64,000 nt of DNA from JARRQJ01 sp037381915 (GTDB taxonomy: Bacteria; Pseudomonadota; Gammaproteobacteria; DRLM01). The notes under the pieces are model-generated. The model was given only the letters and a program-made list of their open reading frames with translations. It was not told where the DNA came from and made no database searches. The stretch's first letter is position 1, and each line of letters begins with the position of its first letter. The stretch lies in contig JARRQJ010000021.1 of the NCBI GenBank assembly GCA_037381915.1, positions 1-64,000 of the forward strand. The letters are read 5' to 3'. The position numbers and the translations under genes were made by a program. Below, one piece after another: positions 26,607 to 35,819 of the stretch.

Positions 26607-27863
26607 CTAACAGTGGCCGATGATGGCGTCCCCAAAATCGGAGCAGCTGAGCTGGGTGGCGGATGGCATTAACCTCGCCAGGTCATAGGTCACCGTCCCG
26701 GCCGAGATGGAGGCCGCTAGCCCTCTGACAATCAAATCGGCCGCCTCCACCCAACCCAGATGGCGCAGCATCATCTCCGCCGACAGGATCAATGAGCTGG
26801 GGTTGACGATGTTCTTGCCCGCGTACTTCGGGGCGGTGCCGTGGGTCGCCTCGAACAATCCCACCGTGTCGGACAGATTCGCGCCCGGTGCGATGCCGAT
26901 CCCCCCCACCTGCGCCGCCAGCGCGTCCGAGATGTAGTCACCATTGAGATTAAGCGTGGCGATCACGTCAAATCCCTCGGCCCGCAGCAGGATTTCCTGA
27001 AGAAAGGCGTCGGCGATGACATCTTTAACCACGATCTCCCGCCCGGTCTTGGGGTTGACGAAACGGCACCACGGTCCCTTATCGATTTCCTCCGCCCCGA
27101 ATTCCCGCTTGGCCAGGGCGTATCCCCAGTTCTTGAAGGCCCCTTCGGTAAATTTCATGATGTTACCCTTGTGCACCAGGGTGACCGAGGCGCGGTCGTT
27201 GTCTATGGCGTATTGCAGGGCCTTGCGCACCAGGCGTTCCGTGCCTTCGCGGGACACCGGTTTGATACCGATACCGGAGGTAGCGGGGAAACGGATCTTT
27301 TTTACCCCCATTTCCCCTTGCAGGAATTGAATGAGCTTGCGCGCCTCAGGGGTCTCCGCCGCCCATTCAATACCGGCGTAAATGTCCTCCGAATTCTCGC
27401 GGAAGATGACCATATCGACCTTTTCCGGCGCCTTGACCGGGCTGGGTGTCCCCGGGTAGTAACGCACCGGCCGGAGGCAAAGGTAGAGATCCAAATCCTG
27501 GCGCAAGGCCACGTTGAGGGAACGAATGCCGCCGCCTACCGGCGTAGTCAAGGGACCTTTGATGCCCACCGCAAATTGACGCAAGGCCTCCAGGGTTTCG
27601 CCGGGCAGCCATACATCCTCTCCGTAAATCCCCGTGGCCTTCTCCCCCGCGTAAACCTCCATCCATGCGATGCTTCGCCGGCCGGCATAGGCCTTGGCCA
27701 CCACCGCGTCGACGACCTTGCGCATCACCGGGGTGATGTCGACACCGATCCCGTCGCCTTCTATAAACGGAATGACGGGACGATCGGGAACGCTAAGCGT
27801 GCCGTCGGCGGCAGCCGCGATCGCTTCGCCGTCGTGGGGAACCTGAATCTTGTCGTAGGCCAT
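26607..27863 (-). CDS. icd: Isocitrate dehydrogenase (NADP+)
   Basis: Oxidative decarboxylation of isocitrate to 2-oxoglutarate in the TCA cycle. Typical segments are the GGGIRSLNVALRQDLDLYLCLRPV region (phosphorylatable Ser and isocitrate-binding Arg residues), FRENSEDIYAGIE, LVHKGNIMKFTEGAFKNWGY, and the NADP site ATHGTAPKYAG. The length of 418 matches the E. coli-type homodimer. It is convergent with cspD and divergent from rluE, with 79 bases between the starts. Confidence 0.98.
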   Translation of the reverse strand: MAYDKIQVPHDGEAIAAAADGTLSVPDRPVIPFIEGDGIGVDITPVMRKVVDAVVAKAYAGRRSIAWMEVYAGEKATGIYGEDVWLPGETLEALRQFAVGIKGPLTTPVGGGIRSLNVALRQDLDLYLCLRPVRYYPGTPSPVKAPEKVDMVIFRENSEDIYAGIEWAAETPEARKLIQFLQGEMGVKKIRFPATSGIGIKPVSREGTERLVRKALQYAIDNDRASVTLVHKGNIMKFTEGAFKNWGYALAKREFGAEEIDKGPWCRFVNPKTGREIVVKDVIADAFLQEILLRAEGFDVIATLNLNGDYISDALAAQVGGIGIAPGANLSDTVGLFEATHGTAPKYAGKNIVNPSSLILSAEMMLRHLGWVEAADLIVRGLAASISAGTVTYDLARLMPSATQLSCSDFGDAIIGHC

Positions 27864-27942
27864 GCCGGTCTCCTAAGATGCTTGATGCGCTAAACGCACC
27901 ATTCTAGCAGTATGTGCCAATGCGCAGCTAATTCGGCACACG

Positions 27943-28506
27943 ATGATGACGCAGATCGTTTTATTCAATAAGCCCTATGATGTCCTTTGCCAGTTTACCG
28001 ACGCCGCGGGGCGGGCCACTCTGGCGGATTATATTCCGATCAAGGGAGTCTATCCCGCCGGACGTCTGGACCGCGACAGCGAAGGCCTGCTGGTGCTGAC
28101 CGATTGTGGACGGCTGCAACATCGCATCGCCGACCCGCGCCACAAGCTGACGAAGCATTACTGGGTCCAGGTGGAGGGAGAACCGGACGACGAAGCGCTT
28201 GGCCGCTTGCGCGCCGGGGTAATGCTCAAAGACGGGATGTCGGCGCCCGCCGCTGCGGCCTTGATCCCTCCACCGGCAATCTGGCCGCGCAGCCCGCCGA
28301 TCCGCCACCGCGCCCATATCCCCACTGCATGGCTGGAACTCACTATACGTGAAGGCCGCAATCGGCAGGTGCGGCGTATGACCGCGGCGGTCGGTCATCC
28401 CACCCTGCGCTTGATCCGTTACCGTATCGGAGACTGGACACTGGGGACGCTCAAGCCGGGAGAATATCGCGTATCCGTCTATCGCCAATCCCGTCGCAAG
28501 TTCTGA
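27943..28506 (+). CDS. rluE: 23S rRNA pseudouridine(2457) synthase RluE
   Basis: RsuA/RluB/E/F-type pseudouridine synthase. It lacks the N-terminal S4 domain, as RluE does, and starts directly with LFNKPYDVLCQF. The catalytic motif GRLDRDSEGLLVLT (about residues 41-54) contains the essential Asp, and EGRNRQVRRMTAAVGHPT is the second motif. 187 residues; the first ATG is at 27943, with another at 27946. First gene of the rluE-nudJ-mnmA-hflD-purB series. Confidence 0.93.
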   Translation: MMTQIVLFNKPYDVLCQFTDAAGRATLADYIPIKGVYPAGRLDRDSEGLLVLTDCGRLQHRIADPRHKLTKHYWVQVEGEPDDEALGRLRAGVMLKDGMSAPAAAALIPPPAIWPRSPPIRHRAHIPTAWLELTIREGRNRQVRRMTAAVGHPTLRLIRYRIGDWTLGTLKPGEYRVSVYRQSRRKF

Positions 28507-28524
28507 TCATGTTATAGTTTTTCG

Positions 28525-28977
28525 ATGAACGACAGACATCACATCACCGTCGCCGCACTGATCGAACGGGAGGGGCGCTATTTGCTGGTGGAGGAACGCA
28601 GTGGTGGACGGATCGTGTACAATCAACCGGCCGGACACGTGGAGATGGGAGAGGATTTGCTTGAGGCGGTGGTCCGCGAGACTTGGGAAGAAACCGCATG
28701 GCGGTTCCAACCACAAGCCCTTTCCGGCGTCTACCACTGGACCAATCCGGAAAATCGCAACACCTATCTGCGATTCTGTTTCACCGGGTCGTGCCATGAC
28801 CATGATCCACATCAAGCCTTGGACACCGGCATAATCGGCACCTGGTGGCTGACGCGGGACGACTTGGTGGCGCGCGCCGGACAACAGCGCAGCCCCATGG
28901 TGTTACGTTGCATCGATGATTATCAAGCCGGGAAACGCTATCCTCTGGAGTTGTACACGGACGTTTCAAAGATTTGA
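28525..28977 (+). CDS. nudJ: Nudix phosphatase NudJ
   Basis: A 150-residue Nudix hydrolase. The Nudix box GHVEMGEDLLEAVVRETWEE (about residues 38-57) has the RE and EE metal ligands, with Thr in place of the usual Gly after it. E. coli NudJ acts on thiamine pyrophosphate (HMP-PP) and nucleotides. The assignment rests on the box plus its position between rluE and mnmA, spaced 18 and 27 bases. Confidence 0.92.
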   Translation: MNDRHHITVAALIEREGRYLLVEERSGGRIVYNQPAGHVEMGEDLLEAVVRETWEETAWRFQPQALSGVYHWTNPENRNTYLRFCFTGSCHDHDPHQALDTGIIGTWWLTRDDLVARAGQQRSPMVLRCIDDYQAGKRYPLELYTDVSKI

Positions 28978-29004
28978 AGCGTCATTATCACCGATTCGAC
29001 CCCC

Positions 29005-30138
29005 ATGAACAGTCCTTCGCCCACGACCGAGCATAAACACCATTTTCCCGTCGCTACCCAAAAGGTGGTAATCGGCATGTCGGGCGGCGTGGATTCCTCA
29101 GTGGCCGCTTATCTGTTGAAACACCAGGGTTACGACGTCTGCGGCATCTTTATGCACAATTGGCGGGAGACGAATCCGGAATTTCCCTGTACCGCCACCG
29201 AAGACGCCCATGACGCCCTGGAGGTGTGTGACAGCCTCGGCATCGAACTCGACGCCATCGACTTTTCCAGCGAATACTGGCAACGCGTGTTCGCCTATTT
29301 CCTGGACGAATATCGCCGCGGGCGTACGCCTAATCCCGATGTCCTGTGTAACAAGGAGATCAAATTCAACGCCTTTCTCGATCACGCGCTTGCCCAGGGC
29401 GCGGACTGCATCGCGACCGGCCACTATGCGCGCATCCAGGAGACGGATGGATGCTATCGCCTGCTGAAAGCGCGGGACCCTGGCAAGGATCAGAGCTATT
29501 TCCTTTATACCTTGGGCCAGGCGCAACTGGCGCGCAGCCTGTTCCCGGTGGGTGGGCTCCACAAATCCGAGGTCAGGCGCATCGCCCGCGAGCAAGGTTT
29601 CGCCAATGCCGCGAAGAAGGACAGCACCGGCATCTGTTTCATCGGCGAGCGGGACTTCAACAAATTCTTGTCGCATTATCTGCCCGCGCAGCCGGGCGAA
29701 ATCCGCACAGCCGACGGCCGGCATCTGGGTTCCCACGACGGCCTGATGTACTACACCCTGGGACAACGCAAGGGGATCGGCATCGGCGGGCGGAAAGGGA
29801 TGGACGAAAGTCCCTGGTATGTGGTGGACAAGGATATGGCGAATAACATTCTTGTCGTCGCCCAGGGCCACGACCATCCCCTGCTTTACCACCGCGGTCT
29901 CCGGGCCGGCGCCGTGCATTGGGTGGCGGGCGAACCACCCGCCATCCCGCTGCGCTGCCGGGCCAAGACCCGCTATCGCCAAACCGAGCGGGACTGCGTG
30001 GTGTCGCGCGATGGGAGCGACGCTTATCTCGTTCACTTCGATGAGGCGCAACGTGCCGTGACCCCGGGTCAGTCCGTGGTGTTTTATCAGGGAGAGGTGT
30101 GTTTGGGCGGCGGCATCATAGAAAAAATCGTCAGTTGA
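29005..30138 (+). CDS. mnmA: tRNA-specific 2-thiouridylase MnmA
   Basis: Thiolates U34 of tRNA-Lys, Glu and Gln. The ATP-binding PP-loop SGGVDSS is at residues 26-32, the first catalytic Cys115 is in NPDVLCNKEIKF, and the persulfide-carrying Cys211 is in DSTGICFIGERDF, followed by the beta-barrel region ending VVFYQGEVCLGGGII. 377 residues, with about 15 more at the N-terminus than the shortest homologues, so a later start cannot be excluded. Confidence 0.97.
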   Translation: MNSPSPTTEHKHHFPVATQKVVIGMSGGVDSSVAAYLLKHQGYDVCGIFMHNWRETNPEFPCTATEDAHDALEVCDSLGIELDAIDFSSEYWQRVFAYFLDEYRRGRTPNPDVLCNKEIKFNAFLDHALAQGADCIATGHYARIQETDGCYRLLKARDPGKDQSYFLYTLGQAQLARSLFPVGGLHKSEVRRIAREQGFANAAKKDSTGICFIGERDFNKFLSHYLPAQPGEIRTADGRHLGSHDGLMYYTLGQRKGIGIGGRKGMDESPWYVVDKDMANNILVVAQGHDHPLLYHRGLRAGAVHWVAGEPPAIPLRCRAKTRYRQTERDCVVSRDGSDAYLVHFDEAQRAVTPGQSVVFYQGEVCLGGGIIEKIVS

Positions 30139-30159
30139 GCCTCGATCCGGCTGCGGCAG

Positions 30160-30786
30160 ATGGCAGAGCATACTATTACCGATCGCACCCTGGCCCTCGC
30201 CGGGATCTTTCAGGCCGCCAGCCTGGTACAGGAATTGGCCGATCGGGGCAGCGCCGATCCCCAGGCCCTGCAGGCAAGTCTGGGAAGTATCTTCCAGGTC
30301 GACCCGCCCACGACCGAGGCGATCTTCGGCGGCACCGCCGGGCTTCGTCGGGGCTTACAAGACTTGCTGGAACATCTGTCGGGAAACCAGGACTCCCACA
30401 AGGCTCAGGTCGTCAAATATGCCATCGGCGTGCTTTACCTGGAGCGGCAACTGGCCAAACGACCGGAATTGCTGCGCCAGATCCGTGTTGGCATCGAACG
30501 CGCCCGCCTGCAGAGCGAGCATTTCTCCCTGACCCATGCAAACATACTGGCCAGTCTCGCCGGCTGTTACAGTGACACGGTCAGCACCCTGACACCGCGG
30601 ATTATCGTATCCGGACAACAAGGCCATTTGTCCAATCCGGAAGTCGCCAATACCGTGCGCGCCCTGTTGTTGGCGGCGATTCGTTCCGCGGTCTTGTGGC
30701 GTCAGTGCGGCGGTAATCGCATCCAGTTGCTGTTCGGGCGGCGGCGGCTGATCGCCAAAGCGCAGCGCCTATTGGACACCATCTGA
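30160..30786 (+). CDS. hflD: High frequency lysogenization protein HflD
   Basis: A 208-residue all-helical protein of the HflD (YcfC) family. E. coli HflD binds the lambda CII activator and blocks its DNA binding; its cellular role is unclear. Recognisable are DRTLALAGIFQAASLVQELA at the N-terminus and LRGLQDLLEHLSGN-like segments. It lies 21 bases after mnmA and 81 bases before purB, matching the E. coli order exactly. Confidence 0.93.
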   Translation: MAEHTITDRTLALAGIFQAASLVQELADRGSADPQALQASLGSIFQVDPPTTEAIFGGTAGLRRGLQDLLEHLSGNQDSHKAQVVKYAIGVLYLERQLAKRPELLRQIRVGIERARLQSEHFSLTHANILASLAGCYSDTVSTLTPRIIVSGQQGHLSNPEVANTVRALLLAAIRSAVLWRQCGGNRIQLLFGRRRLIAKAQRLLDTI

Positions 30787-30867
30787 TACCGGCGCTCGCG
30801 GTTTACTCAAGGCCATCCATTCCGGCAATAGGGTATACTAAGGCCCATTGCATCACGCGGAGTTAGC

Positions 30868-32241
30868 ATGGACCTTGCCCTTTCCTCTCTGACGGCGGTT
30901 TCCCCGCTGGATGGCCGCTACGGCGACAAGACTGCGGACCTGCGGCCGATATTCAGCGAATACGGGCTGATGCGCCATCGGGTCCTGGTGGAAATACGCT
31001 GGCTGCTGCAGTTGTCGCAGCACGACGGGATCGACGAAGTGCCCTCGCTCGGCCAGCACGCCGGCAGGATCCTCGACAACATCGTTGAACACTTCAACAT
31101 CGAAGACGCGCAGCGCATCAAGAACATCGAGCGGACCACCAACCATGACGTCAAGGCCGTGGAATACTTCGTCAAGGAAAAAATGGTGGGCAACGCCGAG
31201 CTGGAAGCCGTCAGTGAATTCACCCACTTCGCCTGCACTTCGGAGGACATCAACAATCTCGCCTATGCCCTGATGCTGCGCGAAGCCCGCGGACAGATTA
31301 TCGCCCCCGCCATGGACGAGATCATCGCCGCCATCGCCCGCCTCGCTCATCGTTACGCCGATATTGCCATGCTGTCCCGTACCCACGGCCAGCCGGCCTC
31401 GCCGACAACGCTGGGCAAGGAAATGGCCAACACGGTTCATCGTCTCAGACGCCAACGCGAGCAGCTGCTCCATACGCCGATCCTGGGAAAGATCAACGGT
31501 GCGGTCGGCAACTATAACGCCCATTTGGCGGCGTATCCCGAGGTGGACTGGGAATCCCTCGCCCGGGAGTTCGTGACCGGACTCGGCCTGGAGTGGAATC
31601 CTTACACCACCCAGATCGAGCCCCACGACTACGTCGCGGAATATTTCGATGCGCTGGCTCGTTTCAATACCGTATTGCTGGATTTTTGCCGCGATGTGTG
31701 GAGCTACATTTCGATCGGTTACTTCAAGCAACGGAGCGTGGCCAATGAAGTAGGCTCATCCACCATGCCCCACAAGGTCAACCCCATAGATTTCGAAAAC
31801 GCCGAAGGCAACTTGGGACTGGCCAACGCCCTTTTCCAGCATCTCAGCGCCAAACTGCCGGTATCGCGCTGGCAACGCGACCTGACGGATTCCACCGTAT
31901 TGCGAAATGTGGGCGCCGGCATTGCTTACAGCATCCTGGCATATCGTTCAATGCTCAAGGGATTAGCCAAACTCGAAGCGGACGCGGCGCGCCTCCAAGC
32001 CGATCTCGACGCCTGCTGGGAAATCCTGGCGGAGGCCGTCCAGACGGTGATGCGCCGCTATGGCATCGAATCGCCCTATGAAAAGCTCAAGGAACTGACT
32101 CGCGGCCAGGCAATCACCCGCGAAAGGCTTCATGCCTTTATCAACACCCTGGAGATTCCTCCAAGCGCCAAGGAACAGTTGTTAACACTGACCCCCGCCA
32201 CCTACATCGGCAACGCCTCGGATCAGGCGCGCCGCATCTAG
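30868..32241 (+). CDS. purB: Adenylosuccinate lyase
   Basis: Cleaves SAICAR and adenylosuccinate, serving IMP synthesis and the IMP-to-AMP branch (with purA at the left edge). The fumarase/ASL superfamily signature SSTMPHKVNPIDFENAEGN is at about residues 293-311, and the catalytic His lies in SRTHGQPASPTTLGKE near 171. 457 residues is the length of the proteobacterial long form. A TATACT hexamer at 30834 could be a -10 element, so it may also have its own promoter. Confidence 0.98.
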   Translation: MDLALSSLTAVSPLDGRYGDKTADLRPIFSEYGLMRHRVLVEIRWLLQLSQHDGIDEVPSLGQHAGRILDNIVEHFNIEDAQRIKNIERTTNHDVKAVEYFVKEKMVGNAELEAVSEFTHFACTSEDINNLAYALMLREARGQIIAPAMDEIIAAIARLAHRYADIAMLSRTHGQPASPTTLGKEMANTVHRLRRQREQLLHTPILGKINGAVGNYNAHLAAYPEVDWESLAREFVTGLGLEWNPYTTQIEPHDYVAEYFDALARFNTVLLDFCRDVWSYISIGYFKQRSVANEVGSSTMPHKVNPIDFENAEGNLGLANALFQHLSAKLPVSRWQRDLTDSTVLRNVGAGIAYSILAYRSMLKGLAKLEADAARLQADLDACWEILAEAVQTVMRRYGIESPYEKLKELTRGQAITRERLHAFINTLEIPPSAKEQLLTLTPATYIGNASDQARRI

Positions 32242-32634
32242 CGTAGCGCGCGCGAGCATCTCCGGAACGGACGGGCGGCGACGCTCTTCGAGACGGGCCG
32301 CTGATTTATTCTGAGTTGTATCAGCGCTGGGCGCCGACGCCGGCGCCTCCATTAAAGTTCGGCCTGCGAAATCCGATACGTCCCTTGACACAGGTAGCGG
32401 CAACTCTCATCCCCCAACCCCCCTGTCGCTACCTGAGCCACCCACTGAGCCCCAATCACGCATTGGGCCGTCTCGGCCACCCTGAGCCCCGGCATGCCAA
32501 GTGCCGGGGCTTTTTTTGTCTGTTACGCAACGGTGAATTCTCCAGGCACGGCCCAGCCGCCGGCTATAGCGGCGGAGCTATCCCATAGCTAAGCGAGGTG
32601 GCCGCCCAGCCCGTTGCTTGCTATGCTGCGCGCC
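32242..32634. other. Intergenic stretch between purB and rnd
   Basis: No credible gene. It holds a TTGACA at 32385, a nine-base inverted repeat CAGGTAGCG (32391-32399) with CGCTACCTG (32427-32435), and a strong intrinsic terminator at 32485. No good -10 lies at the right distance after TTGACA. This could be a long purB 3' region or encode a small RNA. Confidence 0.45.
32485..32517 (+). terminator. Rho-independent terminator downstream of purB
   Basis: AGCCCCGGCA (32485-32494) pairs perfectly with TGCCGGGGCT (32502-32511) around a seven-base loop and is followed by a run of seven T. It lies 244 bases beyond the purB stop, unusually far. Confidence 0.9.
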
Positions 32635-33798
32635 ATGAAGGATTTCAACGACTATTTGCTGATCGATACGACCCCCGCCCTGGCAGAGCTTTGTTCCCGG
32701 CTTCAGGATGCCACCTGGCTGGCAGTCGACACGGAATTCCTGCGTGAAAGCACTTATTATCCCAAACTCTGCTTAGTGCAGATCGCTACCCCGGAGTTGG
32801 TCGCCTGTATCGATACCATCTCCATCGGGGATATAACGCCATTCCTCGATCTCGTCTACGATACAAAGATCACCAAGGTCATGCACGCCGCCCGGCAGGA
32901 CCTGGAAATTTTTCATCGTCTGCGCGGAAACCTACCTCGACCGCTCTTCGACTCGCAATTAGCGGCGCCGTTAGTGGGCTATCCCGAACAAATGGGTTAT
33001 GCTCCCCTGGTAGACGCCTTGCTCGGCGTACATCTGAGCAAGGCCCATACCCGCACCGATTGGTCCCATCGTCCGCTCAGCGACGCTCAACTCCATTATG
33101 CCGCCGATGATGTACGTTATCTCGCGCAACTCTATCCCCTGTTGCGCGACAAACTGGAACAGTTACACCGCCTTGATTGGCTCTCCGGCGACTTCGCCGC
33201 CTTGATCGATCCCGGCCAATACGAACGGCCGCCCGAACAGGCCTGGCTGAGGATAAAAGGCATTCAACACCTGCGCGGCCACCGCCTCGCCGCCCTTCAG
33301 TCGCTTGCCGCCTGGCGCGAGCGAACCGCCCGCAGCGAAGATCGGCCACGTAACTGGCTGCTGCGCGACGACACTCTCATCGACTTGGCGAAAATACAAC
33401 CCGGGGATAAATCCGCCTTATTGCGCATCCGCGGCGTCAACGCCCAGGTGGCGCATAGACACGGCGAGGTTTTGTTGAAGCTCATAGAAAAGAGCAAAGA
33501 CCTCGAACCCGAACCTTTGCCGGCTGCGGCCGTGCATACCCGCCCCGGCGCCGGACAGGAAACCGTCGTGGAATTGTTATTAACGGCGGCGAGCCTGCTG
33601 GGGGAACAGCATCGCATCAATCCAACGCTCATCACCAACCGCAAGGAACTGGCACGCTTGATCCAGGGTGATCTCCAGCTCAATCTCCTGCAGGGCTGGC
33701 GGCGCAAACTCGCGGGGGAATCCTTGCTGGCGGTACTGCGGGGCGAGTATGGCCTGCGGGTGATCGACGGTAAGGTGCACCTGGAAAAAACGGCTTAG
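32635..33798 (+). CDS. rnd: Ribonuclease D
   Basis: 3'-5' exoribonuclease maturing tRNA and other stable RNA 3' ends. DEDD catalytic motifs are visible as AVDTEFLRES (Exo I), MHAARQDLEIF (Exo II) and YAADDVRYL (Exo III, Y-x3-D type), followed by HRDC domains in the second half (LRDKLEQLHRLDWL..., PGDKSALLRIRGVN). I use the ATG at 32635 (MKDFNDYLLID); ATG 32623 and TTG 32614 are also in frame, and none has a convincing ribosome site. It overlaps the convergent VOC gene by four bases. Confidence 0.93.
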   Translation: MKDFNDYLLIDTTPALAELCSRLQDATWLAVDTEFLRESTYYPKLCLVQIATPELVACIDTISIGDITPFLDLVYDTKITKVMHAARQDLEIFHRLRGNLPRPLFDSQLAAPLVGYPEQMGYAPLVDALLGVHLSKAHTRTDWSHRPLSDAQLHYAADDVRYLAQLYPLLRDKLEQLHRLDWLSGDFAALIDPGQYERPPEQAWLRIKGIQHLRGHRLAALQSLAAWRERTARSEDRPRNWLLRDDTLIDLAKIQPGDKSALLRIRGVNAQVAHRHGEVLLKLIEKSKDLEPEPLPAAAVHTRPGAGQETVVELLLTAASLLGEQHRINPTLITNRKELARLIQGDLQLNLLQGWRRKLAGESLLAVLRGEYGLRVIDGKVHLEKTA

Positions 33799-34169
33799 GC
33801 CTGTTCGACGAACTCCAGGGCGTTGCCGTCGGGATCGCGGCAAAACAAGGCCTTCCTTCCCGACCGGCTGCGCGTATACGCGATGCCCGCCGCGTCCAGA
33901 GCCATTCGCAGTTCCTCCACGTCGGAAACGCCCAGGGCGACATGCCGGTCGCGCCCACCGTGGGCGGGACGTCCCGTCACCGGATCGGGATTGGGCAATT
34001 CCATGAGGTGGATCTGCTGGCGACCCATCCGCAGCCAGGCGCCGGGATAGCCCAGGTCGGGACGCCTGGCATCCCTCTCCAGGCCCAAGACCCCTTGATA
34101 GAATTCCAGGGAACGCGCCGTGTTCTCCACCAGCAAACCGGCATGCAAGACATCATTGATCGTGAACAT
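33795..34169 (-). CDS. VOC-family (glyoxalase-like) metalloprotein
   Basis: A 124-residue vicinal-oxygen-chelate protein with the two beta-alpha-beta-beta-beta modules: VLHAGLLVENTARSLEFYQGV in the first half, DRHVALGVSDVEELRMALDA in the second, and the closing FCRDPDGNALEFVEQ. The His and Glu metal ligands are at the expected places. The substrate cannot be told from sequence; it is too short and divergent to call glyoxalase I. It converges on rnd with a four-base overlap. Confidence 0.85.
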   Translation of the reverse strand: MFTINDVLHAGLLVENTARSLEFYQGVLGLERDARRPDLGYPGAWLRMGRQQIHLMELPNPDPVTGRPAHGGRDRHVALGVSDVEELRMALDAAGIAYTRSRSGRKALFCRDPDGNALEFVEQA

Positions 34170-34282
34170 AGTGTCCTATTCTTAAAACGGCGCCGCCATG
34201 CCGCTGTCGTGACCCATCGAGGCGGCGACGATCCGCGCCGATGTACAATTCCCCCTGGCCCGTCGTCCAAGCAGGAGCGCAG

Positions 34283-35713
34283 TTGAACCCGAATACTCCC
34301 CTATACCTGGCCATCGATCAAGGCGGACACGCCAGCCGTGCCTCGCTGGTCACGGCGGACGGCGCCGTCATCGGCAGCGCCCGTGTCCCTGTTCAGACCC
34401 GGCACAAAGCAGCGGAACAAGTCGAACATGACCCGGAGGACATGGTGGCATCGGTCCGGGCGGCGATCAACGAAGCCGTGGCCTGCACGGGCCCCGCACC
34501 CATTATGGCCGCCGGACTGGCAACGCAGCGTTCTTCGGTGGTGTGCTGGGAGCTCGACAGCGGCGCGGCGCTGTCCCCGGTCCTCAGCTGGCAGGACCGC
34601 CGCACGGCCGGCTGGCTCGAGCAGCTTGCGGAACATGCCGCGGAAATCCGGCAACGCACCGGCCTGCCCCTATCACCGCATTATGGCGCAAGCAAGCTAC
34701 GCTGGTGCCTGGATCACCTTCCCGCTGTGAAGGAGGCCTGGAAAGACGGGCGACTCGCCTGGGGACCCTTGGCCAGCTTCTTGACATACCGTCTTACGGA
34801 GGAAAAGACCCTGGCCGCTGATCCGGCCAACGCCTCACGCACCTTGTTATGGAGTCTTGACGACGGTGACTGGGACCCGCGTCTTGCGGAGCTGTTCGGC
34901 GTGCCGACCGGAGCATTACCCCCGTGCGCCGACACGCGCCAGGCCTGGGGGCATATCGCTGTCGAGCAACGGCGCATCCCGCTCGCAGTGGTGACCGGCG
35001 ACCAATCCGCCGCCTTATTCGCCGCCGGTCAGCGCGAATCCAGGGTAATGATCAATCTCGGCACCGGAGCCTTCCTGCAACAAGGTCTGCCGCACCGTCC
35101 CCCGCCCTCCCGCCTGCTCGCCGGTTTGGCGTTCCAGGCTGCGACACGGCGGGTCTACGCCCTCGAGGGCACCGTCAACGGCGCGGGCAGTGCCTTGTCC
35201 TGGGTGGCCGGGGAGTTGGACCTGGAACAGGGGGAACTCTTTCGGCGCCTGCCGGGCTGGCTGAACAGCTGCAAACGACCGCCGCTATTCCTCAACGGCA
35301 TCGCCGGGCTGGGAACGCCGTACATGCGCCCGATCTTCGCATCGCGTTTCATCGGAGAGGGATCGTCTGTGGAAAAGTGCGTGGCGGTGTGCGAGAGCAT
35401 CGTCTTCCTGTTGCAGATCAATCTGGAGGAGATGGCCGCTGGCGGCTGTCCCGCGCGGGAAATCATCATCAGCGGCGGACTTTCCGAACTGGACGGCCTT
35501 TGTCAACGCCTCGCCGATCTGAGCGGTCTGCCCGTGTACCGTCCGCAGAATCACGAGGCCACCGTCCAAGGCTTGATCCATTTGCTGGCACATGGTGCAA
35601 GGCCCATGACGGATGCAGATATGGGAACGGGCTTCCTGCCCCGGAATCACCACGACCTGCACAGCCGTTATCGCGCGTGGCACGGCGTACTGGACGCCGC
35701 ACTGCTTAAATAA
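34283..35713 (+). CDS. FGGY-family kinase, glycerol-kinase-like
   Basis: An ATP-dependent sugar or polyol kinase of 476 residues. The N-terminal AIDQGGHASRASLV, SWQDRRTAGW and VTGDQSAALFAAGQ motifs resemble glycerol kinase, and INLGTGAFLQQ plus IIISGGLSELDGL are the FGGY ATPase signatures. Start: TTG at 34283, five bases after a clear AGGAG; an ATG at 34241 lacks one. The two genes after it encode a glycerophosphodiesterase and a glycerol-3-phosphate dehydrogenase, so glycerol is the likely substrate. Divergence from canonical GlpK leaves room for another polyol. Confidence 0.82.
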   Translation: MNPNTPLYLAIDQGGHASRASLVTADGAVIGSARVPVQTRHKAAEQVEHDPEDMVASVRAAINEAVACTGPAPIMAAGLATQRSSVVCWELDSGAALSPVLSWQDRRTAGWLEQLAEHAAEIRQRTGLPLSPHYGASKLRWCLDHLPAVKEAWKDGRLAWGPLASFLTYRLTEEKTLAADPANASRTLLWSLDDGDWDPRLAELFGVPTGALPPCADTRQAWGHIAVEQRRIPLAVVTGDQSAALFAAGQRESRVMINLGTGAFLQQGLPHRPPPSRLLAGLAFQAATRRVYALEGTVNGAGSALSWVAGELDLEQGELFRRLPGWLNSCKRPPLFLNGIAGLGTPYMRPIFASRFIGEGSSVEKCVAVCESIVFLLQINLEEMAAGGCPAREIIISGGLSELDGLCQRLADLSGLPVYRPQNHEATVQGLIHLLAHGARPMTDADMGTGFLPRNHHDLHSRYRAWHGVLDAALLK

Positions 35714-35819
35714 ATCGCTCGAATTGAATAAAATGCTGTTAAAACATCACAAATACATTGCCAAGCCCGGCGACTAACGTGTACATTTTTTCGGGCTCGA
35801 CAGCAGAAAGGATAGAGGC

